Positions 28,885 through 37,521 of a stretch of DNA of 64,000 nucleotides are shown here, piece after piece (position 1 is the stretch's first letter; every line of letters starts with the position of its first letter). Origin of the DNA: Neisseria sp. KEM232 (GTDB lineage: Bacteria; Pseudomonadota; Gammaproteobacteria; Burkholderiales; Neisseriaceae); the NCBI RefSeq assembly GCF_002237445.1, contig NZ_CP022527.1:1798001-1862000 (forward strand), read 5' to 3'. The notes under the pieces were generated by a model. It ran no database searches. It saw only the letters and a program-made list of their open reading frames with translations, and was not told where the DNA came from. Made by a program: the position numbers and the translations under genes.

Positions 28885-28913
28885 ATTATAGGCAGGCGGC
28901 GCGGTGCGGGCAA
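28885..28913 (-). promoter_or_regulatory. Sigma-70 promoter of the rtcB leader
   Basis: On the minus strand TTGCCC (28913-28908), a 17-base spacer and TATAAT (28890-28885). Predicted start near 28878. The strong -10 and ideal spacing support a real promoter serving the leader and the four-gene operon. Confidence 0.75.
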
Positions 28914-28961
28914 TGTTCGGCGGCGGCTTTCGCGGCGGGCGTGGCGGAATATAAACAGAGG

Positions 28962-28992
28962 CCGTTCCCGCGAAGGCGGAAACGGCCTTTTA
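28962..28992 (-). terminator. Hairpin after gloB
   Basis: On the minus strand AAAAGGCCGTTTCCGCC is followed by the complementary GGGAACGGCCT; the stem GGCCGTT/AACGGCC encloses a dRS3-like core. It begins at the gloB stop and separates gloB from the rtcB promoter. Confidence 0.5.
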
Positions 28993-29754
28993 TCAAAACC
29001 CGTTTTTCAATTCGCGCAGGGCAATGAAAACGGCGGTTTCATCGTGCAGCTCGCGGCCGCAGAGTTCGGCGGTGCGGCGGCGGACGGCGGCTTCGCCGGT
29101 ACGCAGGAAGGGGTTGATGCGCCGCTCGCGGGCGAGGGTGACGGGCAGGGTGGGGGTGTGGGCGGCCTCTTTGCGGGCGCAGGCGGTGTCGGGATTGTCG
29201 GGCTCGATGTGGGCGGCGAAGGCGAGGTTGGCGGCGGTGTATTCGTGGGCGGGGTAGACGAGGGTGTCGGGCGGCAGGGCGGCGAGGCGGCGGCAGGAGG
29301 CGGCGAGCTGTTCGGGCGTGCCGGTGAAGACGCGGCCGCAGCCGGCGGAGAAGAGGGTGTCGCCGCAGAACACGTGCAGGCGGCCTGCGTCGTGCAGCAG
29401 GTAGGCGAGGTGGCGGTCGGTGTGGCCGGGGATGTGCCACACGTCGGCGCGCCGTCCGGCAAAACGGATGATGCTGCCTTCGCCGACGGTTTCGTCCGCT
29501 TCGGCGATGTCGCCGTTGCCGCAGACGGTGCAGGCGGGGAAGCGGCGTTTGAGTCCGGCGATGCCGCCGGTGTGGTCGCGGTGGTGGTGGGTGATCCAGA
29601 TTTGCGCGAGATTAAGGCCGTGCGCGTGCAGATAATCGAGCACGGGCGCGGCTTCGGCGGGATCGACGCAGGCGGCGTTTCGGCCGTCTGAAAGCAGCCA
29701 GACGTAGTTGTCGGACAGGGCGGGGATGGGGGTGATGTTTAGGGGTTTGTTCAT
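28993..29754 (-). CDS. gloB: Hydroxyacylglutathione hydrolase (glyoxalase II)
   Basis: 253 residues. The binuclear metal motif THHHRDHTGG (about 55-64), HIPGHTDRHLAYLL, FCGDTLFSAGCGRVF and VYPAHEYTAANLAFA are the glyoxalase II signatures. It hydrolyses S-lactoylglutathione to D-lactate and glutathione in methylglyoxal detoxification. The D-lactate product is the substrate of Dld encoded at 57.1-58.8 kb. Length matches the family (about 251). Confidence 0.95.
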   Translation of the reverse strand: MNKPLNITPIPALSDNYVWLLSDGRNAACVDPAEAAPVLDYLHAHGLNLAQIWITHHHRDHTGGIAGLKRRFPACTVCGNGDIAEADETVGEGSIIRFAGRRADVWHIPGHTDRHLAYLLHDAGRLHVFCGDTLFSAGCGRVFTGTPEQLAASCRRLAALPPDTLVYPAHEYTAANLAFAAHIEPDNPDTACARKEAAHTPTLPVTLARERRINPFLRTGEAAVRRRTAELCGRELHDETAVFIALRELKNGF

Positions 29755-29761
29755 GGGATTC

Positions 29762-32700
29762 CTAATGTTTGTCTTTCGGCGGCACGGGCGCGAACCAGCC
29801 GACCAGAAGCAGCAGCAGGCCGACGATGATAAAGGAGGCGATGCGTTCGATGCCGCCGCTGTTGCCCAGCTCGACGAGGAAGAGTTTCACCACCACCGCG
29901 CCCATCAGCGCCGCGCCGCCTATCCAGCGGCCGCGGCTGCCGCTGCGGTTGCCCGCCACCATCAGCACGATGGCCGCGCCCGCCCACACGACGGACAAAC
30001 TCGCCTGCAGGCCGACGGAGCGCAGCAGATCGGCCAGATTCCAGCCGATGCCGCCGTAGAAATGCCAAACGCGCATCACGCCCGCGCTGAGGGTGAAAAA
30101 GGCAAGGGCAGACAGGGCGTATGCGGCAAAACGGCGCACTTCGCCGCTCCATGCACCGTGCGGCAGCGTGCAAAAGCCGAACCACAGCAGGCCGGCGGCG
30201 GCCAGTTCCGTCGGGTTGAACAGCGGCAGATACGGCAGGGGCGCGGGGCGGTGGGGCGCGGCGGTGTTGATCCACAGCAGCCATGCAGCGGCGGCAAAGA
30301 TACACAGGGCGCGGCCGAAACGGCGGTAAACGGCGGGATGCCGTCTGAAAAGCGGCAGCGCGTCTTGCTCTGCCGCCAGCCAATAGGCCGCAGGCACGGC
30401 CAGCCACGACAGTTGCAGCCACGCGCCCGACAGGAACAATGAGGCCGTCTGAAAGGCCAGTTTCTGCCACAGCAGGGCAAACAGGAACAGCGCGGCGGCG
30501 TGCAGGGAAGCGGGTACGCCGCGTCTGCCGGTTTCTTCGGCATTTTCGTCGTCAAAGCCGAGCAGCCAAAAGGTCAGCGCGGTTCGCGCCGCCAGTATCG
30601 GCCATGCGACGAGCGGTGCGGCGCGGAAGTTTTCCGGCAGCAGCGCGGCGGCGAAGAAAAAGGCGGGCGCAAGCAGAACGTATTGCGCCTCGCGCCAGCG
30701 CAGATAGCGGGCGGCGACGGCAAAGGGCAGCAGCAACAGCAGCGGATGCAGCCGGTGCGCGATGTTTTCAGACGGCCACAAAACACCGCGCCAGGCCGCG
30801 TCGGCCAGCAGCAGCGCAACGGCAAACACCGCCGCGCCCGACCAAGACGCCTGCTCTGACTCGCGCCATTGCGGCCGCGACAAAAGCCATGCGGCGGCGG
30901 CCGTCAGCGCGGCGGCTGTCAGATATTGCGCCGCTTCGAGCGGCGGCAGCGCCGCGTGTGCCGCGTCGGTTTTCAGTAGGGCGAAAACCGTGCAGCAGAA
31001 CGGTTTGGCGAGATAAATCAGGGGCAGCGCCAGTGCACACAGCAGCGAGAACACGGCGAACACGGTTTGCCGCTGTCGGTATTGGCAGACCGCCCACAGC
31101 AGCGACAGCAGCGCGTAGGACAGCAGCAGCGTCTTGGCCGACGAAAACCACAGCAGCGGCAGCAGCGAGGCATAGAACAGCGCGGCGGCCAGCGCAACCG
31201 TCTGCCAGCCGTGCTCCCATGCGGCCGAACCCTCGCGGCGGTACAACGCCCACAACAGATAAACCAGTCCGCCGCCGCCCGCCGCCAGCAGCGTCGATAA
31301 GGGCGAACCGGCAATCAGGCCGTCTGAAACGGCGGGAAACAGGCGGTAGGAAGCAAGCTGGGCGGCGGCAGCGAGCAGATACACCGCCAAAGCCGCCAAA
31401 CGCAGATGCGGCAGCCGCTGGCGCAGGCCGAAGTAATACGTCAGCGCCGCTTCCAGCGTCCACAGCGAGGCCGTGTCCGCGCCGTCGAAAAACAGCGGCA
31501 CGGCCAGCGTGGCAAAAGCGAGCGCGAGCGCGGAAAACGCCTGCCGCAGCAGTGCCAAACCGCCGCCCTGCACCGTCAGCGCGGCGCAGGCGTATGCGGC
31601 GGCAAAGCCCAACGCCGACCAGCCCGCGCCGTGCGGCCAATGTTTCACCATATGCCATTGCAGGGTGAAGGCCGCGCCCGCCGTGCCGAACAGCAGCACA
31701 TGGTCGATCAGGTGCACGCGCATACCGTGTGCGGCGATGCGATCGGCAATTTCGCCAAAGGAGGCGTTGTCGGCCAAGGGCGGCACATCGTCTTCCTCGT
31801 TTTCCAGCAGACGGCGGCGGGCGAAAAACACCGCCACCAGCGTATAAAGCAGCCCGTGGTAAAGCAAAAACGGCTCGGTCGTGGCAAACAGCGCGGGCGC
31901 GTAATCCCTCGCGCCCCACGCGGCGGCAATCAGAAACGTGCCGGCAAAACCGGTGAGGTTCAACGGCCGCCAAGCCTTAAACCAGGCGATAAAGGCCACG
32001 CCGCCGTTGAGCAGCGCCAGATAGGAAAACAGCACCAGATAACGCCCGCTGCCGTCGGATACCAGCAGCGGCGCGGCCAAACCGCCAACCAGCGCCACCT
32101 GCGCCATCGCCTGCGCGTTTTGTTTCACCGCCGAGGCCGCCATTACCGCCACCAGCAAAACCATCAGCGCGAATACCAAAGGCGCGGGCAGCAGCGGATG
32201 CAGTTTCAAAGCCGCCAGCGCGGTGAGATACATCACCGCCAAACCGAAGCCCTGCAACACCAAAGCATAATCGCGGCGTCGCGCCTGCAATTTCCATCCC
32301 GCCAGCGCGGCAGCCAAACCCGCGCCCGCCACCGTCAGATAACGCAGCCCCACCGGCACATGGACGCGCTCCGAAGCATAGCGCAGTAGAAAGGCCAGGC
32401 CGAGAAACAGCACTACCACGCCCGTTTTCAACAGCGGATTGCTGCGGACAAACCATGATGCCAAAGCATGGTTTTCATACCATGCGGTTTGGTCTGCCGT
32501 TTCGTTTTCAGACGGCCTCTGCGCTTGGGAGGCCGTCTGAAAGGCGGGTTGCGCCGTTTGCTGCGGCACGCGGGCGGCTGCGGCCTGCGTCGGTGCGCCG
32601 TGCATCGTGCCGTCCTGCCGCTGCGCACGCAATCGGGCGAGGGCGGAAACGTCTGCGCGGGCATGGCGCGGCGGCAGGGCAGGGGAGGGCGGTGTTTCGT

Positions 32701-32998
32701 TTTCTGCCATCTCTGCCTGCGCGCAGGCCGTCTGAACATAAGCGGTTTGCGTCTGCGGGATTTCGCAAATGTCTGCCGACGGGTTTTCAGACGGCCTGAT
32801 CTGCGCTTCGAGCAGGCGCACGCGACGGCGCAAATCTTCGATTTCCTGCTGCAGCGCCTGCGTGCCGCCGCTTTCGCGCCGCGCCCTTTGGGCAGTGTGC
32901 ACGGCGTAGCCCAGCGCGGCGCCGAGCAGAAAGCCCGACAGCGGCGCACCGTTGACGATGCCGACAATCAGGGCAAGGACGAAAAGCAGATACGGCAT
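29762..32998 (-). CDS. Large multi-spanning DUF2339 membrane protein
   Basis: 1078 residues. N-terminal membrane segment (MPYLLFVLALIVGIVNGAPLSGFLLG), a coiled-coil stretch (QALQQEIEDLRRRVRLLEAQ, about 47-66), a Pro/Ala-rich variable part containing several uptake-sequence-encoded runs (FQTAS, RPSEN), then more than twenty hydrophobic segments to the C-terminus. This is the architecture of DUF2339 predicted membrane proteins, function unknown. Start at 32998 gives the conserved hydrophobic N-terminus. gloB begins 8 bases past its stop on the same strand, so the two are likely co-transcribed. Confidence 0.8.
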   Translation of the reverse strand: MPYLLFVLALIVGIVNGAPLSGFLLGAALGYAVHTAQRARRESGGTQALQQEIEDLRRRVRLLEAQIRPSENPSADICEIPQTQTAYVQTACAQAEMAENETPPSPALPPRHARADVSALARLRAQRQDGTMHGAPTQAAAARVPQQTAQPAFQTASQAQRPSENETADQTAWYENHALASWFVRSNPLLKTGVVVLFLGLAFLLRYASERVHVPVGLRYLTVAGAGLAAALAGWKLQARRRDYALVLQGFGLAVMYLTALAALKLHPLLPAPLVFALMVLLVAVMAASAVKQNAQAMAQVALVGGLAAPLLVSDGSGRYLVLFSYLALLNGGVAFIAWFKAWRPLNLTGFAGTFLIAAAWGARDYAPALFATTEPFLLYHGLLYTLVAVFFARRRLLENEEDDVPPLADNASFGEIADRIAAHGMRVHLIDHVLLFGTAGAAFTLQWHMVKHWPHGAGWSALGFAAAYACAALTVQGGGLALLRQAFSALALAFATLAVPLFFDGADTASLWTLEAALTYYFGLRQRLPHLRLAALAVYLLAAAAQLASYRLFPAVSDGLIAGSPLSTLLAAGGGGLVYLLWALYRREGSAAWEHGWQTVALAAALFYASLLPLLWFSSAKTLLLSYALLSLLWAVCQYRQRQTVFAVFSLLCALALPLIYLAKPFCCTVFALLKTDAAHAALPPLEAAQYLTAAALTAAAAWLLSRPQWRESEQASWSGAAVFAVALLLADAAWRGVLWPSENIAHRLHPLLLLLPFAVAARYLRWREAQYVLLAPAFFFAAALLPENFRAAPLVAWPILAARTALTFWLLGFDDENAEETGRRGVPASLHAAALFLFALLWQKLAFQTASLFLSGAWLQLSWLAVPAAYWLAAEQDALPLFRRHPAVYRRFGRALCIFAAAAWLLWINTAAPHRPAPLPYLPLFNPTELAAAGLLWFGFCTLPHGAWSGEVRRFAAYALSALAFFTLSAGVMRVWHFYGGIGWNLADLLRSVGLQASLSVVWAGAAIVLMVAGNRSGSRGRWIGGAALMGAVVVKLFLVELGNSGGIERIASFIIVGLLLLLVGWFAPVPPKDKH

Positions 32999-33136
32999 GG
33001 AAAATCTCCTGCGGATGCGGACAACGGCCGATTGTATAGGCGCGGCGGCGTGTCGGCAAAGAGGCCGTCTGAAAACGCAGTCCGGCGCGGCCAAATGCCG
33101 CTGCGGCCGCCCGCCGCGCCTTTCAGACGGCCTCTC

Positions 33137-33164
33137 TTGGCTCTGCCGCACGCGCCGCTATAAT
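33137..33164 (+). promoter_or_regulatory. Promoter of cls
   Basis: TTGGCT (33137-33142), 16-base spacer, TATAAT (33159-33164). Start of the cls frame lies about 39 bases after the -10. Confidence 0.65.
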
Positions 33165-33202
33165 CGCCCGCCTGTTTGACTGTCTGCCGCACGGAGGCCG
33201 CT

Positions 33203-34696
33203 TTGTCCGTTTTGCAAAACATCACTTGGGGCGAGATTTTCCTTGCCGCCCACACCTGCGCCGCGCTCGCCTGCATGGTACGCGTGCTTTATAAGCAGCG
33301 TAATGTCGGTTCGGTGTTCGCCTGGCTCATCATCCTGTTTCTCTTTCCGATTTTCGGCACGCTGGCCTATCTGATGCTCGGCGAACCCAGATTGGGCGCG
33401 GCGCGCGCCAAGCGCAGCGGCGAGATGAACCGCTTTTACCGCGGTTTCGCCGAAAAATATCTGGCCGACCGCTACCTCGACATCGCTGGGCAGGTGAGGC
33501 CGCGCTACCACGGCATCGGCCGCATCACCGAGCGCGTCACCGGCCTGGGTGCGACGCAGGGCAACGCGATGGAGCTGCTCTCCACCACCGACGAAATCGT
33601 CGATGCCATGTTGGCCGACATCGAAGCGGCGCAGCATTCCTGCCTGCTGGCCTTCTATATTATCGAGCCGCAGGGGCGCATCGAAGAGCTGATGAGCGCC
33701 GTGGCGCGGGCGGCACAGCGCGGCGTCGATTGCGCCGTTTTGGCCGACGCGGTGGGCAGCCTCGGCTTTTTCGACAGCCGCTGGGCGCAAACCCTGCGCG
33801 ACGCGGGAGTGGAAGTACACGCCTCGCTGCCCGTCGGCCTGCTACGCACCTTCTTCACGCGCAGCGATTTGCGCAACCACCGCAAAATCCTCGTCACGGA
33901 CGGCAAAGTCGGCTACACGGGCAGCTACAACCTCGTCGACCCGCGTTTTTTCAAACAGGATTCGGGCGTCGGCGAATGGGTGGACGTGATGATGCGCTGC
34001 ACCGGGCCGCTGGTGCTGGAAATGTCGGCCGTGTTCTTTGCCGATCTGGCGGTGGAAGACGACGAAAACCTGCAAGGCATACAGCAATACATCGCCCTGC
34101 ACGAAGACCGCATCCCGACGCTTTTGCCGGAAAACGTGGCGCAGGGCGGCATCGTGGCGCAGGTGATCCCCTCCGCGCCCGACCAGAGCGACCGCGTGAT
34201 TTACGAAACCATTGTCAGCGCCGTCCACTCCGCTACCCGCCGCGTCACCATCACCACGCCGTATTTCGTACCCGACGAGCCGCTGCTTACCGCCCTCACC
34301 ACTGCCGCCAAGCGCGGCGTGGCCGTAACCCTCATTCTGCCGGCGCAGGTCGATTCCCTGCTCGTGCGCTACGCCTCGCGCGCCTACTACCCGATGCTGC
34401 TGGCCGCGGGCGTGGACATCGCCCTCTTCGAAGGCGGCCTGCTGCACGCCAAAACCATGGTAATCGATGACGATTACGCCCTCTTCGGCACGGTCAACAT
34501 GGACATGCGTAGCTTCTTCCTCAATCTGGAAATCAGCCTCGCCATCTACGACCGCCCCACCACCGCCCGCATCGCCGCTCTGCAACAGGGCTATTTGGCC
34601 GACAGCCGCCGCATCAGCGCCGAAGTGTGGGAAAAACGCCCCAAATGGTGGGGGCTGGTGGAAAACACCGTCAGACTGATGAGCCCGCTGCTGTGA
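33203..34696 (+). CDS. cls: Cardiolipin synthase
   Basis: 497 residues from a TTG start; GGAGG at 33193-33197 with a 5-base spacer selects it. Two N-terminal membrane helices (about 1-60, including VFAWLIILFLFPIFGTLAYLML) precede two phospholipase D domains with HKD motifs NHRKILVTD (about 225) and LHAKTMVIDDD (about 414). It condenses phosphatidylglycerol molecules into cardiolipin at the inner membrane. Domain order and length match bacterial Cls. Confidence 0.93.
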   Translation: MSVLQNITWGEIFLAAHTCAALACMVRVLYKQRNVGSVFAWLIILFLFPIFGTLAYLMLGEPRLGAARAKRSGEMNRFYRGFAEKYLADRYLDIAGQVRPRYHGIGRITERVTGLGATQGNAMELLSTTDEIVDAMLADIEAAQHSCLLAFYIIEPQGRIEELMSAVARAAQRGVDCAVLADAVGSLGFFDSRWAQTLRDAGVEVHASLPVGLLRTFFTRSDLRNHRKILVTDGKVGYTGSYNLVDPRFFKQDSGVGEWVDVMMRCTGPLVLEMSAVFFADLAVEDDENLQGIQQYIALHEDRIPTLLPENVAQGGIVAQVIPSAPDQSDRVIYETIVSAVHSATRRVTITTPYFVPDEPLLTALTTAAKRGVAVTLILPAQVDSLLVRYASRAYYPMLLAAGVDIALFEGGLLHAKTMVIDDDYALFGTVNMDMRSFFLNLEISLAIYDRPTTARIAALQQGYLADSRRISAEVWEKRPKWWGLVENTVRLMSPLL

Positions 34697-34726
34697 GGCC
34701 GTCTGAAAAGCGGAAAAGGAAACATC

Positions 34727-35146
34727 ATGGGGCGTTTTGACAAAAAAACCATGCAAACCCTGCGGAGGACGGGTTGGCATCCCAACCGGCACACTGATAC
34801 CGCCGCCGTTGCTGCCCAAGCCGCCGCCTGCGGCTATGTTGTCGGCGAAAAGCCCGCTACTTTCCTGTGCGAGTTCGACGGCCTGTCCCTCGAATTTTCC
34901 GAGCGGGATTTTCTCTTTGAATTCCGCGCCCGCACGGAATGCCTGACGCGCGAAAGGCTGGCCTATATCGCGGGCAGCATCGGGGAAGAAGGGCCGGAAG
35001 TTGGTGAAACGCCCGATGTGGCGCCGGTTGTCGGGATGTACGGCATCTGCCACGTCACCGGCATCACCTGTCTTTTGGGCGGGTGCGCCGACGAGGGCGT
35101 GGAATTTGTCTGCTGCAGGGGCAACCCGTTCAAGCATCTGCTGTAA
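34727..35146 (+). CDS. SUKH-3-like immunity protein
   Basis: 139 residues. LRRTGWHPNRHTDT, then ATFLCEFDGLSLEF, matches the opening of SUKH-3 family immunity proteins (L-x-x-x-G-W-x-P-x-R, hydrophobic F-x-G-L). The central FRARTECLTRERLAYIAGSIGEE and C-terminal GMYGICHVTGITCLLGGCADEGVEF follow the family layout. SUKH proteins neutralise polymorphic toxins from contact-dependent or Maf-type systems. No toxin gene is adjacent, so it looks like an orphan immunity gene. AAAAGGA precedes the ATG. Confidence 0.7.
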   Translation: MGRFDKKTMQTLRRTGWHPNRHTDTAAVAAQAAACGYVVGEKPATFLCEFDGLSLEFSERDFLFEFRARTECLTRERLAYIAGSIGEEGPEVGETPDVAPVVGMYGICHVTGITCLLGGCADEGVEFVCCRGNPFKHLL

Positions 35147-35196
35147 ACGCTCTTCAGACGGCCTCCCGGGTGCAAAGGCCGTCTGAAAGCCGCCTG

Positions 35197-35225
35197 TTGG
35201 CAGAGGCAGCATTACCTTTTATACT
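35197..35225 (+). promoter_or_regulatory. Promoter before the methyltransferase-sirB2 pair
   Basis: TTGGCA (35197-35202), 17-base spacer, TATACT (35220-35225); close to consensus. Confidence 0.65.
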
Positions 35226-35257
35226 GCCCGCGTTTTTTGCCCGCCAAATCCCCGCCC

Positions 35258-35842
35258 ATGCTGCCCAACGCCCTGACATTCGCCCGCAGCCTGCTCGAAG
35301 GCCGTCTGAAAGCAGGCGGCCGCGCCCTCGACGGCACGGCGGGCAACGGACACGACACGCTGCTTCTTGCACGGCTGATCGGGGAAACGGGCAGGGTTTG
35401 GGCGTTCGACATACAAAGGCAGGCGCTGGACGCCACCGAAGGCCGTCTGAAAGCGGCAGGGGCAGACAAACAGGTGGTGCTGATACACGACGGCCACGAG
35501 CGTTTGGCAGACTATATAAAAGAGCCGCTCGATGCCGCCGTGTTCAATTTCGGCTACCTGCCGGGCGGCGACAAAAACATCACCACCCGCGCCGAATCGA
35601 GCATTGCCGCGCTCGAAGCCGCGCTGGGGCTGCTGGCCGAAGGCGGCATTTTGGCGGCGGTGCTCTACGGCGGCCATCCGGCGGGTGCGCAGGAGAGCGC
35701 GGCGGTGCAGGAATGGGCGGCCGCCCTGCCGCAGGAGCGCTTTGCCGTGTTGCGCTACGCCTTTGCCAACCAGCGCAATTCGCCGCCGGTTTTGCTGGCG
35801 GTGGAAAAAAATTCCAAACAAAAACAAGGGACACAACCATGA
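35258..35842 (+). CDS. rRNA_methylase-family SAM methyltransferase (MnmM/YtqB-like)
   Basis: 194 residues from ATG 35258 (MLPNALTFARSLL). The SAM motif is RALDGTAGNGHDTLLLARL, then VWAFDIQRQAL, and NFGYLPGGDKNITTRAESS is the catalytic-site signature of the YtqB family (Pfam rRNA_methylase). The Bacillus member MnmM methylates nm5s2U34 of tRNA. A tRNA role here is plausible but unproven, since this Gram-negative uses MnmC-type enzymes in most cases. Two uptake sequences in frame encode the repeated string EGRLKA. The stop overlaps the next ATG (ATGA). Confidence 0.78.
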   Translation: MLPNALTFARSLLEGRLKAGGRALDGTAGNGHDTLLLARLIGETGRVWAFDIQRQALDATEGRLKAAGADKQVVLIHDGHERLADYIKEPLDAAVFNFGYLPGGDKNITTRAESSIAALEAALGLLAEGGILAAVLYGGHPAGAQESAAVQEWAAALPQERFAVLRYAFANQRNSPPVLLAVEKNSKQKQGTQP

Positions 35843-36210
35843 TTTACATTTGGGCGAAAAAAGGCCATCTGTTTTTTGTCGCCATGACCGTGCTGCTGTT
35901 CAACCTGCGCTACTGGATGCGCTTTGCCAAGCCGGAAAAACCGCTGCCGGGCGTGCTCAAAGTGCTGCCGCATCTGAACGACACCACGCTGCTTTTCACC
36001 GGCCTTTGGATCATGACCCTCGCCCACTGGACGCCCTTCGGCAACGCCAACTGGCTGGGCGTGAAGCTGCTTTTGGTGGTGGGCTACGTCTTCATCGGCA
36101 TGGCGGCGCTCAAATCGCAGCCGCGTTCGGCCAAAGCCTGGTTTTTCTACGCCCTGAGCATGGGCGTGGTCGGCATCATCTACTATCTGGCCACCTACAA
36201 ACCGTTTTAA
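35839..36210 (+). CDS. SirB2-family membrane protein
   Basis: 123 residues with four membrane helices. MIYIWAKKGHLFFVAMTVLLFNLRYWM and LPHLNDTTLLFTGLWIM resemble the SirB2 family. This family was named from Salmonella invasion-gene regulation, but its biochemical role is unknown. The His-rich pattern could bind haem, as some relatives are linked to respiratory proteins. Translationally coupled by an ATGA overlap to the methyltransferase gene and closed by a hairpin. Confidence 0.75.
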   Translation: MIYIWAKKGHLFFVAMTVLLFNLRYWMRFAKPEKPLPGVLKVLPHLNDTTLLFTGLWIMTLAHWTPFGNANWLGVKLLLVVGYVFIGMAALKSQPRSAKAWFFYALSMGVVGIIYYLATYKPF

Positions 36211-36214
36211 AGCG

Positions 36215-36255
36215 CAAAAGGCCGTCTGAAAGCGGTTGTTCAGACGGCCTTTTGC
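36215..36255 (+). terminator. Uptake-sequence terminator after sirB2
   Basis: CAAAAGGCCGTCTGAA and TTCAGACGGCCTTTTG form a stem with a short loop (AGCGGTTG) and T run. Confidence 0.75.
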
Positions 36256-36288
36256 AAGGACCAACCGACATTACGGGAATAACAAAAT

Positions 36289-37425
36289 ATGAATACACAA
36301 AACGCCGCCCCGATGGGCATCAAAGACACCATTTTCGGCTGGATGCGCTATATGTACGAACAAAAAGCGTCCGATCTCTTCATCACCGCCGAATTTCCGC
36401 CCGCCGTCAAACTCGACGGCAAACTCACGCCGATAGCCGACAAGCCGCTCACCGCCGGCATGTGCGGCGCCATCGCCCAGGCGCTGATGACCGAAAAGCA
36501 GCGCGAAGAATTTGAAAACACCAAAGAATGCAACTTTGCCGTCAGCCTCGACGGCGTGGCGCGTTTCCGCGTCAACGCCATGATCCAGCGCGGCGCCGTT
36601 GCCCTCGTTATCCGCATCATCAACAGCGTCATTCCGAAAATGGACGACCTCAAACTGCCCGAAGTGCTGAAAAAAGTGGCGATGCAGAAACGCGGGCTGG
36701 TGATTTTCGTCGGCGGCACAGGCTCGGGCAAATCCACCTCGCTGGCGGCGATGATCGACTACCGCAACGAAAACAGCTACGGCCACATCATCACCATCGA
36801 AGACCCCATCGAATACGTCCACCCGCACAAAAACTGCATCATCACCCAGCGCGAAGTGGGCGTGGACACCGACAACTGGTTTGCCGCCCTGAAAAACACC
36901 CTGCGCCAGGCGCCCGACGTGATCCTCATCGGCGAGATCCGCGACCAGGAAACCATGGAATACGCGCTGGCCTTCGCCGAAACCGGCCACCTCTGCATGG
37001 CCACGCTGCACGCCAACAGTTCCAACCAGGCACTCGACCGCATCATCAACTTCTTCCCCGAAGAAAAACGCACCCAGCTTCTGACCGACCTGTCGCTCAA
37101 TTTGCAGGCCTTCGTCTCCCAGCGCCTCGTGCCCAAGGAAAACGGCAAAGGCCGTGTGGCGGCGGTGGAAGTGCTGCTGCAATCGCCGCTGATTTCCGAC
37201 CTTATCCTGCGCGGCGAAGTGCACGGCATCAAGGAAATCATGAAAAAATCCACCGACATCGGCATGCAGACCTTTGACCAGGCGCTGTACGAACTCTTCG
37301 AAAGCGGCCAGATTTCCTACGCCGAAGCGATTAAAAACGCCGATTCCGCCAACGACCTGCGTCTGGCCATCCAGCTCAAAAGCCGCAGGGGGCAGAACGC
37401 CGGCATCGACTTCGAGCTGCTGTAA
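36289..37425 (+). CDS. pilU: Type IV pilus retraction ATPase PilU
   Basis: 378 residues. Walker A GGTGSGKST at 142-150, Asp box TIEDPIEYVH, Walker B LIGEIRDQETMEYAL and His box MATLHANSSNQALDR are the PilT/PilU secretion-ATPase motifs. Length and the IFGWMRYMYEQKASDLFI start favour PilU over PilT. PilU assists PilT in retracting type IV pili, which Neisseria need for twitching and DNA uptake; comEC in this window acts later in the same uptake route. AATAACAAAAT precedes the ATG without a strong Shine-Dalgarno. Confidence 0.88.
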   Translation: MNTQNAAPMGIKDTIFGWMRYMYEQKASDLFITAEFPPAVKLDGKLTPIADKPLTAGMCGAIAQALMTEKQREEFENTKECNFAVSLDGVARFRVNAMIQRGAVALVIRIINSVIPKMDDLKLPEVLKKVAMQKRGLVIFVGGTGSGKSTSLAAMIDYRNENSYGHIITIEDPIEYVHPHKNCIITQREVGVDTDNWFAALKNTLRQAPDVILIGEIRDQETMEYALAFAETGHLCMATLHANSSNQALDRIINFFPEEKRTQLLTDLSLNLQAFVSQRLVPKENGKGRVAAVEVLLQSPLISDLILRGEVHGIKEIMKKSTDIGMQTFDQALYELFESGQISYAEAIKNADSANDLRLAIQLKSRRGQNAGIDFELL

Positions 37426-37431
37426 GACAGA

Positions 37432-37475
37432 CAGGCCGTCTGAAAAGCGCCGACAGGCTTTCAGACGGCCTTTTT
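37432..37475 (+). terminator. Uptake-sequence terminator after pilU
   Basis: AGGCCGTCTGAAAAGC pairs with GCTTTCAGACGGCCTTTTTC seven bases after the pilU stop. Confidence 0.75.
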
Positions 37476-37521
37476 CCCATCCCCTTTTCAGACGGCCGTC
37501 CGCGCCGACCCTTCCCCGACC

